From Nocardia sp. CC227C (GTDB lineage Bacteria; Actinomycetota; Actinomycetes; Mycobacteriales; Mycobacteriaceae): a stretch of DNA of 64,000 nt. The notes beneath the pieces were generated by a model. It did no database searches. It had not been told where the DNA came from and saw only the letters and a list, made by a program, of their open reading frames with translations. Below are positions 35,975 to 44,618 of this stretch, piece by piece. The stretch spans positions 124,001-188,000 of the forward strand of contig NZ_JASITE010000014.1 in NCBI RefSeq assembly GCF_030767025.1, written 5' to 3'. Position 1 is the first letter of the stretch; each line of letters starts with the position of its first letter. The position numbers were made by a program, and so were the translations under genes.

Positions 35975-36640
35975 ATGAGCGACCGGCAGGGCGACGAGCA
36001 CGAGAACGACCCATCGGCACAGCGGCCGACCCCCGACCCGAACGAGGAGACGATGAAGTCAGCCGAGCAGGGCAGCCAGGAGTTCGAGCAGTTCCGCGGC
36101 GATCTGGAGGCGGTGGAACGCAAGATCGCCGGTGAGATCGACCCGGGGGCGCGCGCCCTGGTGGTCGCCGGTGCGGTGTTCGTGCTGTTGCTCTCGCTGG
36201 TGCTGCCGCACGCCGGGGCCGCCCGCGGCTTCGACGTGCTGCTCTACGATTCGGTCGCCCAGGACGAGCACATCGGCCTGCCCTCCCGGATCTTCGTGTG
36301 GTTCGTGGTGGTGTTCGGCATCGGCTTCTCCCTGGCCGCCCTGACCACCCGCCGCTGGGTGCTGGCCTGGATCGCCACCGCGGGCACCGCCATCGCCAGC
36401 GTCTTCGGCGTCTTCTCCATCTGGCACCGCCAGACCCCCGGCCTGGGCAACTACGACGGCTCGGGTCCGGGCATCGGCCTCATCCTGGCCGCCATCGCCG
36501 CGATCGTGCTCACCTTCCACTGGATCCGCGTCGTGTGGAGCCGCACCGTGGTGCAGCTGGAGGCCGAGGAGCGCCGCCGTCAGGCCGCGGCCGCCGCCGA
36601 GCAGCAGGACCGCCGCTGGCTCACCGGCGACGAGGAGTGA
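35975..36640 (+). CDS. conserved membrane protein (Rv2732c type)
   Basis: A 221-aa protein with a charged, disordered N-terminus (residues 1-55), then four hydrophobic helices (ALVVAGAVFVLLLSLVLPHAG; IFVWFVVVFGIGFSLAAL; WVLAWIATAGTAIASVFG; GLILAAIAAIVLTFHWI) and an alanine-rich basic tail. The position just after miaB matches the mycobacterial Rv2732c family; function unknown. The start at 35975 lies 7 nt after the miaB stop and has no ribosome site, so translation is probably coupled. Confidence 0.85.
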   Translation: MSDRQGDEHENDPSAQRPTPDPNEETMKSAEQGSQEFEQFRGDLEAVERKIAGEIDPGARALVVAGAVFVLLLSLVLPHAGAARGFDVLLYDSVAQDEHIGLPSRIFVWFVVVFGIGFSLAALTTRRWVLAWIATAGTAIASVFGVFSIWHRQTPGLGNYDGSGPGIGLILAAIAAIVLTFHWIRVVWSRTVVQLEAEERRRQAAAAAEQQDRRWLTGDEE

Positions 36641-36654
36641 ACTGATATCCCAAC

Positions 36655-36694
36655 CGGAAGGCCCGGTGGTGCGTCCGCACCACCGGGCCTTCCG
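36655..36694. terminator. strong terminator, miaB operon / DUF349 gene
   Basis: A 19-bp perfect inverted repeat (36655-36673 with 36676-36694) is followed by TTAGGTTG. It lies between convergent genes and can serve both. Confidence 0.85.
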
Positions 36695-36706
36695 TTAGGT
36701 TGCCGC

Positions 36707-36738
36707 GTTGGACGGGCTCAGCGTTGGACGGGCTCAGC
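36707..36738 (-). repeat. 16-bp tandem duplication containing the DUF349 stop codon
   Basis: GTTGGACGGGCTCAGC occurs exactly twice in tandem (36707-36722, 36723-36738). The stop codon of the minus-strand gene (TCA at 36734-36736) lies in one copy and is duplicated with it. Confidence 0.9.
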
Positions 36739-38173
36739 GCTGGCTGACCGCGCCCTCGGCGGCTTCCGCCCATTCCCGCCACTGCTTGGCCTGTTCCAGT
36801 GCCTTCTCCGCGTCGCGGGTCTTACCCGCGGCCTGGGCCTTGGCGGCCTGCTCCTCGAACTGCGCCACGCGTTCGCGGAACTGGGCGGCACGCGCCATGG
36901 CCTCCGGGTCGGTGCGCCGCCACTGCGCGTCCGCCGCTTCCCGCACCCGCTTCTCGATGGCGCGCAGGCGGCCCTCGAGTTCGTGGATGCGCTCGCGGGG
37001 CACCTTGCCGATGGCGTCCCACTTCTCCTGCAGGTCACGCAGAGCGGCGCGGGCGGCGTCGAGGCCGGACTCCGGATCGATGTGGTCGTACTGCTTCAGC
37101 AGTTCTTCCTTGGCGGCGGCATTCTGCTCGAACTCCGCGTCGCGTTCGGAGGCCGCGGCGTTGCGGGCGGCGAAGAAGACGTCCTGGGCGGCCTTGAACC
37201 GTCGCCACAGCTGCTCGTCGGCCTCGCGCGGGGCCCGGCCCGCGGCCTTCCACTCGGTGAGCAGGTCACGGAATACCGAGGCGGTGCCCGCCCAGTCGGT
37301 CGAGGAGGACAGTTCCTCGGCGCGCACGCACAGCTCCTCCTTGCGGGTCTTGGCGGCGGCCCGCTCCCGATCGAGTTCGGCGAAGTGCGCGCCGCGGCGG
37401 CGGTTGAACGCCTCGCGGGCCTTGGAGAAGCGCCGCCACAGCGCGTCGTCGACCTTGCGGTCCACGCCGCGAATGGTCTTCCACTCGTCGAGGATCTCGC
37501 GCAGCCGGTCGCCCGCGGCCTTCCACTGGGTGGATTCGGCGGCGATCTGCTCGGCCTCGGCGGCGAGGGCCTCCTTGCGCTCGGTGTGCTCGTGCCGGGT
37601 GCGCTCCTTCTCCTCCTTGGCGTGCGCGGCCGCCTCGTCGGAGTGCTCGATGATGGCCTGCAACCGCCGGGCCAGACCGTCGATGTCGCCGATCACGGCG
37701 GCGGTCGGCAACGATTCGGCAAGCGCGGCGGCGTCCGCCTTGATCTTGCGGGCGTCGGCGCCGGCGGCCAGCCGCTCCTCGAGCAGCACCACGTCGGTGG
37801 CGAGATTGTCGAAGCGGCGGCCGAAGTGGGCCAGACCCTCGGCGGCGTCACCGGCCTGCCAGGAGCCCACCACCCGCTCGCCGTCGGCGGTCTTCACCCA
37901 GGCGGTGCCGTCCTCGTCCACGCGGCCCCACTGGCCGGGGTCGCTGACGGTCGGCACCACCACCGCGTGCGGATGGGGGGTGTGCGCCGGGCCGGGCGCG
38001 GGTTTGACGGCATGCGGTTTGGGGGTATCAGAGCGGCGGGCACCGGGTTTGCCGGGCCGGTTGCCGGCGGCCTCGGCGGCTGGTGACGGTCGTTCGGCGG
38101 CGGCCGCGCCGGGCTGGGGCGTCGAGGTCGACTCCGGGTGGGTAGCTTTGTCGTTTCCGTTGTTGTCGGTCAT
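36734..38173 (-). CDS. DUF349 repeat protein
   Basis: A 479-aa protein. Residues 1-75 are Pro/Ala-rich and disordered. A small VSDPGQWGRVDEDGTAWVKTADGERVVGSW domain follows, then long charged helices containing three DUF349 repeats, recognisable by WKTI/WKAAG/WDAIGKVPR and LWRRF/LEGR motifs. The actinobacterial family (Rv2731 type) is cytosolic and of unknown function; it may bind nucleic acid or ribosomes. GAGGAG lies just before ATG 38173. Divergent from the dioxygenase-like gene. Confidence 0.9.
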   Translation of the reverse strand: MTDNNGNDKATHPESTSTPQPGAAAAERPSPAAEAAGNRPGKPGARRSDTPKPHAVKPAPGPAHTPHPHAVVVPTVSDPGQWGRVDEDGTAWVKTADGERVVGSWQAGDAAEGLAHFGRRFDNLATDVVLLEERLAAGADARKIKADAAALAESLPTAAVIGDIDGLARRLQAIIEHSDEAAAHAKEEKERTRHEHTERKEALAAEAEQIAAESTQWKAAGDRLREILDEWKTIRGVDRKVDDALWRRFSKAREAFNRRRGAHFAELDRERAAAKTRKEELCVRAEELSSSTDWAGTASVFRDLLTEWKAAGRAPREADEQLWRRFKAAQDVFFAARNAAASERDAEFEQNAAAKEELLKQYDHIDPESGLDAARAALRDLQEKWDAIGKVPRERIHELEGRLRAIEKRVREAADAQWRRTDPEAMARAAQFRERVAQFEEQAAKAQAAGKTRDAEKALEQAKQWREWAEAAEGAVSQR

Positions 38174-38349
38174 TGCTCCTCGTCCCTGCCGCGCGTCACG
38201 GCTGCCTGGTTACGCCCTGGTCATCCCATCTAGCTTGACCCCATTCAACCAGGCTGAGTGGCGAAATGCTGCGTTTGCGGGCCGCGTCACCGCGCGGCGG
38301 CGCGGACGGGGTGGGGCTGGTGTGGCGGGTTGGCGCTACGGTTGACGGC

Positions 38350-39105
38350 GTGTTCAGTGTTGCGGCCCTGGTCCCCTCGCCGCCCGTGCTCGTACCCGAA
38401 TTGGGCGGTGCCGCGGGTGTCGCGGACGGTGGCGAGGTGACGGCGCTGCGGGAGGCCGCGCTGGGCGCGGCGGGTGAGCTGGCCCGGTCGGCCGCGCGGT
38501 GGATCGTCATCGGAGTTTCGGAAACCGACCGACAAGTAGCCTCGACGGCGGTGGGCACCTTCCGCGGTTTCGGCGTCGACGTCCGGGTGGCCCTCTCGGC
38601 CGCCGCGCTGACCGCCGACACGGCCGCCGATCCGGGGTTGCCGCTGCCGGTGCTGATCGGTGGCTGGCTGCGCGCCCGGACCGCCCCGGACACCAGCGCC
38701 CAGGCCCGACTGCTGGCCGTCGACGCCCCCGCCGCCCGGGCGCTGCGCGTCGGCCGCGAACTGCGCGCCGAACTCGACGCCGACCCCGAACCCGTCGGCG
38801 TGCTGGTCGTCGGCGACGGTGCGGCAACCCTGACCACCGCCGCGCCCCGCTACCTCGATCCGCGCGCCGAAGCCTTCCAGACCGAGCTCGACCGCGCGCT
38901 CGCGGCGGGGGACCGGGACGGACTCGCCGCTCTGGACGCGCCGTTGTGCGCCGAGCTGTCGGTGGCGGGCAGGCCGGTGTTCCAGGCCCTCGCGGGTCTG
39001 TTCGGCGACGACCCGAGCCGTCCGCGGGTCGAAACCCGTTACCGCGCGGCGCCGTTCGGGGTCGGCTATCACGTCGGCGTGTGGCGGCCCGGGGGTGCGC
39101 GGTGA
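38350..39105 (+). CDS. class III extradiol dioxygenase-like protein (Rv2728c type)
   Basis: A 251-aa protein, VFSVAALVPSPPVLVPELGG onwards. The opening and the IVIGVSETDR segment resemble the LigB-type extradiol dioxygenase fold. The paired His ligands of active enzymes are not evident, so it may be non-catalytic. It corresponds to the alanine-rich protein before miaA in mycobacteria. GTG 38350 has TACGGT (38337-38342) with a 7-nt gap, a leaderless start. Its stop overlaps the miaA start (GTGA). Confidence 0.78.
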   Translation: MFSVAALVPSPPVLVPELGGAAGVADGGEVTALREAALGAAGELARSAARWIVIGVSETDRQVASTAVGTFRGFGVDVRVALSAAALTADTAADPGLPLPVLIGGWLRARTAPDTSAQARLLAVDAPAARALRVGRELRAELDADPEPVGVLVVGDGAATLTTAAPRYLDPRAEAFQTELDRALAAGDRDGLAALDAPLCAELSVAGRPVFQALAGLFGDDPSRPRVETRYRAAPFGVGYHVGVWRPGGAR

Positions 39106-40019
39106 TCCGCCCCGTCGCCGTCGTCGGACCCACCGCCACCGGAAAGTCTGATCTGGCACTGGAACTGGCGCTGCGCCTCGGCGGTGAGATCGTGAACATC
39201 GACGCCATGCAGCTGTACCGCGGCATGGACATCGGCACCGCCAAGCTGTCCGTCGCGCAGCGGCGCGGCATACCGCACCACCAGCTCGACGTGCTGGAGG
39301 TGACCGAGTCCGCCACGGTCGCCGCGTACCAGAGCGCCGCGCGCGCCGACGTGGAGGCGATCATGGCGCGCGGACACGTTCCGGTGATCGTCGGCGGCTC
39401 CATGATGTACGTGCAAGCGCTGCTGGACGATTGGGATTTCCCGGCGACCGATCCGGAGGTCCGCGCCAAGTGGGAGCGGGTGCTCGCGGAGCGGGGTCTC
39501 GGCGCGGTGCACGAGGCGCTGCGGGCCGCCGACCCGGTGGCGGCGGCCACCATCCTGCCCACCGACGGCCGCCGCATGGTGCGCGCGCTCGAGGTGGTGG
39601 AGCTGACCGGGCAGCCCTTCGCCGCCTCCCAGCCGCGAATCGGCGCACCCCGCTGGGGCACCACCATCGTCGGGGTCGACCGGGAGACCGCCGAACTCGA
39701 CGCCCGCATCGAGCTGCGCACCGCCCGCATGTTCGAGCAGGGCCTCGTGGAGGAGGTGATCGGGCTGCTCGATCGCGGTCTGCGCGAAGGGGTTACGGCG
39801 CGGCGCGCCATCGGATACGCACAAGTCCTCGCGTACCTCGACAACGAATACGACCTGAAGCACGCACAGGAGCGCACCTTCATCGGCACCCGGCGCTACG
39901 TTCGACGACAGCGCTCGTGGTTCCGGCGAGACCCCCGGGTGCGCTGGGTCGACGGCGCGGATCCGGATCTGGTCGCCACGACGTCGGCCCTCGTCGAGGA
40001 ACAGGAACGAGTTCGGTAG
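39102..40019 (+). CDS. miaA: tRNA dimethylallyltransferase
   Basis: A 305-aa enzyme that transfers the dimethylallyl group to N6 of A37 in tRNA, the substrate of MiaB. It shows P-loop GPTATGKS, the catalytic region IVNIDAMQLYRGMDIGTAK, and RRAIGYAQVLAYL plus RRYVRRQRSWFRRDP at the C-terminus. The GTG start overlaps the preceding gene by 4 nt, and its TAG shares a base with the next GTG. Confidence 0.96.
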   Translation: MIRPVAVVGPTATGKSDLALELALRLGGEIVNIDAMQLYRGMDIGTAKLSVAQRRGIPHHQLDVLEVTESATVAAYQSAARADVEAIMARGHVPVIVGGSMMYVQALLDDWDFPATDPEVRAKWERVLAERGLGAVHEALRAADPVAAATILPTDGRRMVRALEVVELTGQPFAASQPRIGAPRWGTTIVGVDRETAELDARIELRTARMFEQGLVEEVIGLLDRGLREGVTARRAIGYAQVLAYLDNEYDLKHAQERTFIGTRRYVRRQRSWFRRDPRVRWVDGADPDLVATTSALVEEQERVR

Positions 40020-40849
40020 TGACGCAGCGCGGCAGCACCCGTAACGCCTCGGTTCAGGTCTGGCAGGCATATCTGAACAATCGGACCAAACGGGCGCGCG
40101 ATGGACGTTTTCTCGTGCTGGGGCAGCGGGCCATCGCGCGCGCACTCGAAACCGATTGGCCCCTGGAAACCCTCGTGTACCGGCTCGGCGCGCCGGAGCC
40201 CTCGGCATGGGCGCGGCAGGTGCTCGACACCAGCGGCGTGCCGAGCGTGGGCCTGGTGCCCGAACTCATGGCCGAACTGGCCGAGCCCGCGGAGGCGGTG
40301 CCCGAACTGGTGGCGGTCGCGGTGTCGCGGCGCACCGAACTCGAGGACTTCACACCCGGATCGGCCGAAGACCCGCCCGTGGTGGTGGTCGTCGACCGGC
40401 CGTCCTCGGCACTGCGCCTGGGTGCCCTGCTGCGGTCCGCCGCCGCTTTCGGAGCCGCCGGGGTGATCGTGACCGGCTCCGGCGCGGACCATTTCGACCC
40501 GCAGGCGGTGCGTGCGTCCGACGGGGCGCTGTTCGCGGTGCCGGTCTTCCGGGTGCCCGGCCCCGAGCGGGTGCTCGGCTTCCGGGACGCCCTGGAGGCG
40601 CGCGGACTCGACCCCCGTATCGTCGGCACCGACGATCGCGGCGGGATGGCGCTCGACGGGCTCGACTTCGGCGGCGCGACCATCCTGGTGCTCGGCGACG
40701 AGCGGGACACCCTCGACCCGGGCTGGGCGTCGGTGTGCGACGAGTTGGTGAGCATCCCGACCCACGGCACGCTCGGCGCGCCGGCGGCCGCGGCGGTGGC
40801 CCTGTACGAAATTTCCCGGCAGCGCCGGGCGTTGCGCTCAGGGCTGTGA
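40019..40849 (+). CDS. SpoU/TrmH-family RNA methyltransferase
   Basis: A 276-aa protein with a substrate-binding N-terminal domain (NNRTKRARDGRFLVLGQRAI) and a C-terminal SPOUT knot (ALRLGALLRSAAAFGAAGVIVTG; ASDGALFAVPVFR; TILVLGDERDTLDPGW; VSIPTHGTLGAPAAAAVALYE). The SAM knot is recognisable. The motif-1 Asn and the usual motif-3 SLNVS are replaced (GTLGAPA), so target or activity may differ from classic 2'-O-methylases. The start GTG 40019 shares one base with the miaA stop. Confidence 0.85.
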   Translation: MTQRGSTRNASVQVWQAYLNNRTKRARDGRFLVLGQRAIARALETDWPLETLVYRLGAPEPSAWARQVLDTSGVPSVGLVPELMAELAEPAEAVPELVAVAVSRRTELEDFTPGSAEDPPVVVVVDRPSSALRLGALLRSAAAFGAAGVIVTGSGADHFDPQAVRASDGALFAVPVFRVPGPERVLGFRDALEARGLDPRIVGTDDRGGMALDGLDFGGATILVLGDERDTLDPGWASVCDELVSIPTHGTLGAPAAAAVALYEISRQRRALRSGL

Positions 40850-40864
40850 ACGAGAGCGAGGACT

Positions 40865-41779
40865 ATGGACGAGAGCGCCGGGATGATCGAGCAGGCTGAG
40901 ATCGAATTCAGCAAGGGACACGGCACCCAGAACGACTTCGTGGTGCTGCCCGATCCGGACGCGTGGCTGGAGTTGACCGAAGCCCGTGTGGCGGCGCTGT
41001 GCGACCGGCAGCGCGGACTCGGCGCGGACGGGGTGCTGCGGGTGGCGCGCGCGGGCGCGCTCGTCGACACCGGCGTGCTGGCGGCACTGCCCGAGGGCGT
41101 CGCCGCCGCCGACTGGTTCATGGACTACCGCAATGCCGACGGCTCCATTGCCGAGATGTGCGGCAACGGGGTCCGCGTCTTCGCCCACTATCTCGCCGCC
41201 ACCGGTCTGGAGAGCCGCGACGAATTCGTGGTCGGCAGTCGCGCCGGAGCCCGCCCCGTGGTCGTCCACCACGCCGACGCGGTGCACGGCGAGGTCACCG
41301 TCGCCATGGGCCGGGTGCGCCGGCTCGGCACCTCCACCGCCACCCTGTCCGGCCGCACCTTCACCGGCCTCGGCGTCGACGTCGGCAACCCCCACCTGGC
41401 CTGCGTCGACCCGACGCTCACCGCCGCCACCCTGGCCGCCCTCGATCTCACCGCGGCCCCCGGCTTCGACCGCGCCGTCTTCCCGCACGGGGTCAATGTC
41501 GAGATCCTGACCCCGCTGCACGACGGCGCGGTGGATATGCGCGTCTACGAGCGCGGTGTCGGCGAAACCCGTTCCTGCGGCACCGGCACCGTCGCCGCCG
41601 CGGCCGCCGCCCTGGTCCGCGCGGGCGTCGACATCGACGCCGAATCCGGCGAGGTGCGCGTCCGCATTCCCGGTGGCGAGGTCACCGTCACCATCGACCA
41701 CGGCACCGCCACCCTGCGCGGCCCCTCGGTCCTCGTGGCGACCGGTCGTATAGCGGCGAAATGGTGGCAAGACGCCTGA
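40865..41779 (+). CDS. dapF: diaminopimelate epimerase
   Basis: A 304-aa enzyme converting LL- to meso-diaminopimelate for lysine and peptidoglycan. The two catalytic Cys residues are in AEMCGNGVRVF and RSCGTGT. The N-terminal KGHGTQNDFVVL is the usual start. A GCGAGG site lies before ATG 40865. It follows the methyltransferase by 15 nt, consistent with the miaA-dapF-hflX order of mycobacteria. Confidence 0.96.
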   Translation: MDESAGMIEQAEIEFSKGHGTQNDFVVLPDPDAWLELTEARVAALCDRQRGLGADGVLRVARAGALVDTGVLAALPEGVAAADWFMDYRNADGSIAEMCGNGVRVFAHYLAATGLESRDEFVVGSRAGARPVVVHHADAVHGEVTVAMGRVRRLGTSTATLSGRTFTGLGVDVGNPHLACVDPTLTAATLAALDLTAAPGFDRAVFPHGVNVEILTPLHDGAVDMRVYERGVGETRSCGTGTVAAAAAALVRAGVDIDAESGEVRVRIPGGEVTVTIDHGTATLRGPSVLVATGRIAAKWWQDA

Positions 41780-42000
41780 CGGTCGCACGTCGCCCGATCC
41801 AGGTGAGATACCGCAAGGCGACGTCTGATCTCGTGAGGTCCGGGGTAACTCGTCGGGTACGCCCACAATCGGTTCGGTACGGACCGCAAGCACGCGTGCA
41901 CGACCGTCGACGGCTCTCAGCTGCGCGCTGAAGACGCGGAGAGGCGGATGAGCAATAACAGAATGCGCCTTCTTGTTCCTTCGTGGGACGATGGAGGTGT

Positions 42001-43473
42001 ATGAGCAAACAAGAAATGTACGAGTTCACTCCCGCCGAGGAGATCGCCGACGAGATCGCCGAGACCACCGGTAACGGTTGGTCCGCCGATCCCACCGTCG
42101 GTGAGCTGCAGCTCGAGGACCGCAGCGCCTTGCGCCGCGTGGCCGGGCTGTCCACCGAACTCACCGATATCACCGAGGTCGAGTACCGCCAGCTGCGCCT
42201 GGAGCGCGTGGTGTTGGTCGGCGTCTGGACCGAGGGCACGGCGACGCAGGCCGAGGCCAGCATGGCCGAGTTGGCCGCGCTCGCCGAAACCGCCGGTTCC
42301 GAGGTGCTCGACGCATTGATCCAGCGCCGCGACAAGCCGGACCCGGCCACCTACATCGGCTCCGGCAAGGCCGAGGAACTGCGCGCCGTCGTGCTCGACA
42401 CCGGCGCGGACACCGTGATCTGCGACGGTGAACTGACCCCCGCCCAGCTGACCGCACTGGAGAAGGTCGTCAAGGTCAAGGTGATCGATCGGACCGCCCT
42501 GATCCTGGACATCTTCGCCCAGCACGCCACCTCACGCGAGGGTAAGGCGCAGGTCTCGCTGGCCCAGATGGAATACATGCTGCCGCGACTGCGCGGCTGG
42601 GGTGAGTCCATGTCCCGGCAGGCCGGTGGTCGTGCTGGCAGCAATGGCGGCGTGGGTCTGCGCGGTCCCGGTGAGACGAAGATCGAGACCGACCGTCGCC
42701 GGATTCGCGAACGCATGGCCAAGCTGCGCCGCGAGATCCGCGAGATGAAGACCGCCCGCGACACCAAGCGTTCCAAGCGCACCTCGAGCGGTATTCCACA
42801 GGTCGCCATCGTCGGCTACACCAATGCCGGCAAGTCGAGCCTGATGAACGCGCTCACCGGCGCCGGAATCCTGGTGCAGGACGCGCTGTTCGCCACCCTG
42901 GATCCCACCACCCGCCGCGCCGCCCTGGAGGACGGTCGCGAGGTGGTGTTCACCGATACGGTCGGCTTCGTCCGGCATCTGCCCACCCAGCTGGTCGAGG
43001 CGTTCCGCTCCACCCTGGAAGAGGTGACCGGCGCGGATCTGCTGCTGCATGTGGTGGACGGTTCCGATCCGCTGCCCGCTCAGCAGATCAAGGCGGTGCG
43101 CGAGGTCGTCACCGAGGTGCTGCGCGAGTCGGATATCCCGGCTCCGCGGGAACTGCTGGTGGTCAACAAGATCGACGCGCTGGATCCGGTGGAGCTGACC
43201 CAGCTGCTGGCGGCCATGCCCGATGCGGTGTTCGTCTCCGCGCGCACCGGTGCGGGCCTGACCGACCTGCGGGATCGGCTGGCCGAGATCCTCGGTGGCC
43301 TGGATGTGGAAGTCGGTGTGCTGCTGCCGTATTCGCGCGGCGACCTGCTCTCGCGGGTGCACGCGGACGGCCGCATCCTCAGTGAGGAGCACGAGGAGGC
43401 CGGGACCAGGCTGCGGGCGCGGGTGCCGCGGGCGCTGGCCGCGGCGCTCACCGAATTCGCGCACGCCGGGTGA
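42001..43473 (+). CDS. hflX: ribosome-splitting GTPase HflX
   Basis: A 490-aa GTPase that rescues or splits stalled 70S ribosomes. The N-terminal HflX domain has the glycine-rich TYIGSGKAEEL and GGVGLRGPGETKIETDRR. The G domain has G1 GYTNAGKSS, G3 DTVG and G4 NKID. ATG 42001 follows GGAGG closely (spacing about 3 nt); upstream in-frame starts at 41983 lack support. The 221-nt gap after dapF contains no gene. Confidence 0.95.
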   Translation: MSKQEMYEFTPAEEIADEIAETTGNGWSADPTVGELQLEDRSALRRVAGLSTELTDITEVEYRQLRLERVVLVGVWTEGTATQAEASMAELAALAETAGSEVLDALIQRRDKPDPATYIGSGKAEELRAVVLDTGADTVICDGELTPAQLTALEKVVKVKVIDRTALILDIFAQHATSREGKAQVSLAQMEYMLPRLRGWGESMSRQAGGRAGSNGGVGLRGPGETKIETDRRRIRERMAKLRREIREMKTARDTKRSKRTSSGIPQVAIVGYTNAGKSSLMNALTGAGILVQDALFATLDPTTRRAALEDGREVVFTDTVGFVRHLPTQLVEAFRSTLEEVTGADLLLHVVDGSDPLPAQQIKAVREVVTEVLRESDIPAPRELLVVNKIDALDPVELTQLLAAMPDAVFVSARTGAGLTDLRDRLAEILGGLDVEVGVLLPYSRGDLLSRVHADGRILSEEHEEAGTRLRARVPRALAAALTEFAHAG

Positions 43474-43569
43474 GCTGAGTCACGTTCGAGGTGTGACACC
43501 CACAATCGGTGCCTTGCAGTGGTTTTCGTTACCATGACGTAATCGAATTTTCTGCAGGGAGGGAATTTC

Positions 43570-44451
43570 GTGTCCGACCGAGTCACGTATTTGTCCGACA
43601 AGACCGATCGCCCGGCGCTCACCGACGGCGCGCCGCTGCATGTGGAGCTGTCCGACCGCGATCGCCGCATCCTGGACGTGCTGGCGGTACCGGGTCGGGC
43701 CTGGTTCAGTCCGCGGTTCTACGGACTGGACCGGCTGCCTACCGACGGGCCGGTGCTGCTGGTCGGCAACCACACCCTCACCGGCGGCATGGACGCACCC
43801 ATGCTGGCGCACGAGATCCTGCGCCGCACCGGACGGCTGGCGCGGGGGCTGGCCGAGAACGTGCTGATCGACGTGCCGGGACTGCGCGATGTGCTGCATC
43901 ACCTCGGGGTGGTGCGCGGGAACCGGCACAACTGCACCACCCTGCTGCGGCAGGGCGAGATCGTCGCGGTATTCCCGGGCGGCGGCCGGGAAGCCATGAG
44001 CGGCAAGCAGGAGAAGTACGTCCTGAACTGGAATGGCCGCACCGGCTTCGCGCAGATGGCCATCGAGGCGGGCGCGCCCATCGTGCCGATGGGCATGATC
44101 GGCGGCGACGACGTGTACGACGTGGTCTTCGACGGCGCGCATCCGGCCATGCGCCCGGTGCGCGGCCTGGTGGAGGCGCTGGGCCTGCGCGCCAGCCTCA
44201 CCCCGCCGCTGATTCGCGGTCTCGGGCCGACCCTGCTGCCCAAGCCCGAGCGCTTCTACTTCTCCCTCGGCGATCCCATCGACACCAGTGCGTGGGCCGA
44301 CGCCTCCGATCCGGCCGAGGCGGCCCTCGAATTGCAGGGTGTGGTGCGCAAGGCGCTCGAGGAGGAGATCCGCTTCCTGCTCGCCCAGCGTGACGCCGAT
44401 CGCGGCCGTAGCCTGCTGGGCCGGGTGATACAGGCGGTGGGCCGCCCCTGA
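43570..44451 (+). CDS. lysophospholipid acyltransferase-family protein
   Basis: A 293-aa PlsC-fold acyltransferase. The catalytic motif appears as NHTLTGGMDAPML (HX4-5D type, one residue longer than HX4D) and the substrate motif as VFPGGGREAM. Hydrophobic segments suggest peripheral membrane contact. It probably acylates a glycerolipid or related alcohol; DGAT-like activity is possible. GGGAGGG lies 6 nt before GTG 43570. Confidence 0.85.
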   Translation: MSDRVTYLSDKTDRPALTDGAPLHVELSDRDRRILDVLAVPGRAWFSPRFYGLDRLPTDGPVLLVGNHTLTGGMDAPMLAHEILRRTGRLARGLAENVLIDVPGLRDVLHHLGVVRGNRHNCTTLLRQGEIVAVFPGGGREAMSGKQEKYVLNWNGRTGFAQMAIEAGAPIVPMGMIGGDDVYDVVFDGAHPAMRPVRGLVEALGLRASLTPPLIRGLGPTLLPKPERFYFSLGDPIDTSAWADASDPAEAALELQGVVRKALEEEIRFLLAQRDADRGRSLLGRVIQAVGRP

Positions 44452-44571
44452 CCGGACCGTCAGGTTTACGGTCGTTCGTCTGGTGCGACCCGTTGTCGTC
44501 TCGGATGCAGCCGCAGTTCCGACCACTTTTCCGGGGTCGGAAGTAAACGGTGATTCGACTTCGGTGTACCG

Positions 44572-44608
44572 TATGTGACGTAGGCATCAGTGCCGCTGTG
44601 GTCACATA
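44572..44608 (+). promoter_or_regulatory. TATGTGAC...GTCACATA inverted repeat over the fadE ribosome site
   Basis: Eight-bp perfect arms (44572-44579 and 44601-44608) with a 21-nt spacer lie directly before the AGGAGG ribosome site (44608-44613) of the acyl-CoA dehydrogenase. It may be a paired operator or an RNA hairpin modulating translation. Confidence 0.5.
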
Positions 44609-44618
44609 GGAGGTCGGC

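Noticed and set aside
42837..43500. GTCAC-N9-GTGAC repeat after hflX (near 43480)
   Set aside because: The arms are only 5 bp and no partner regulator is adjacent, so it is too weak to annotate.
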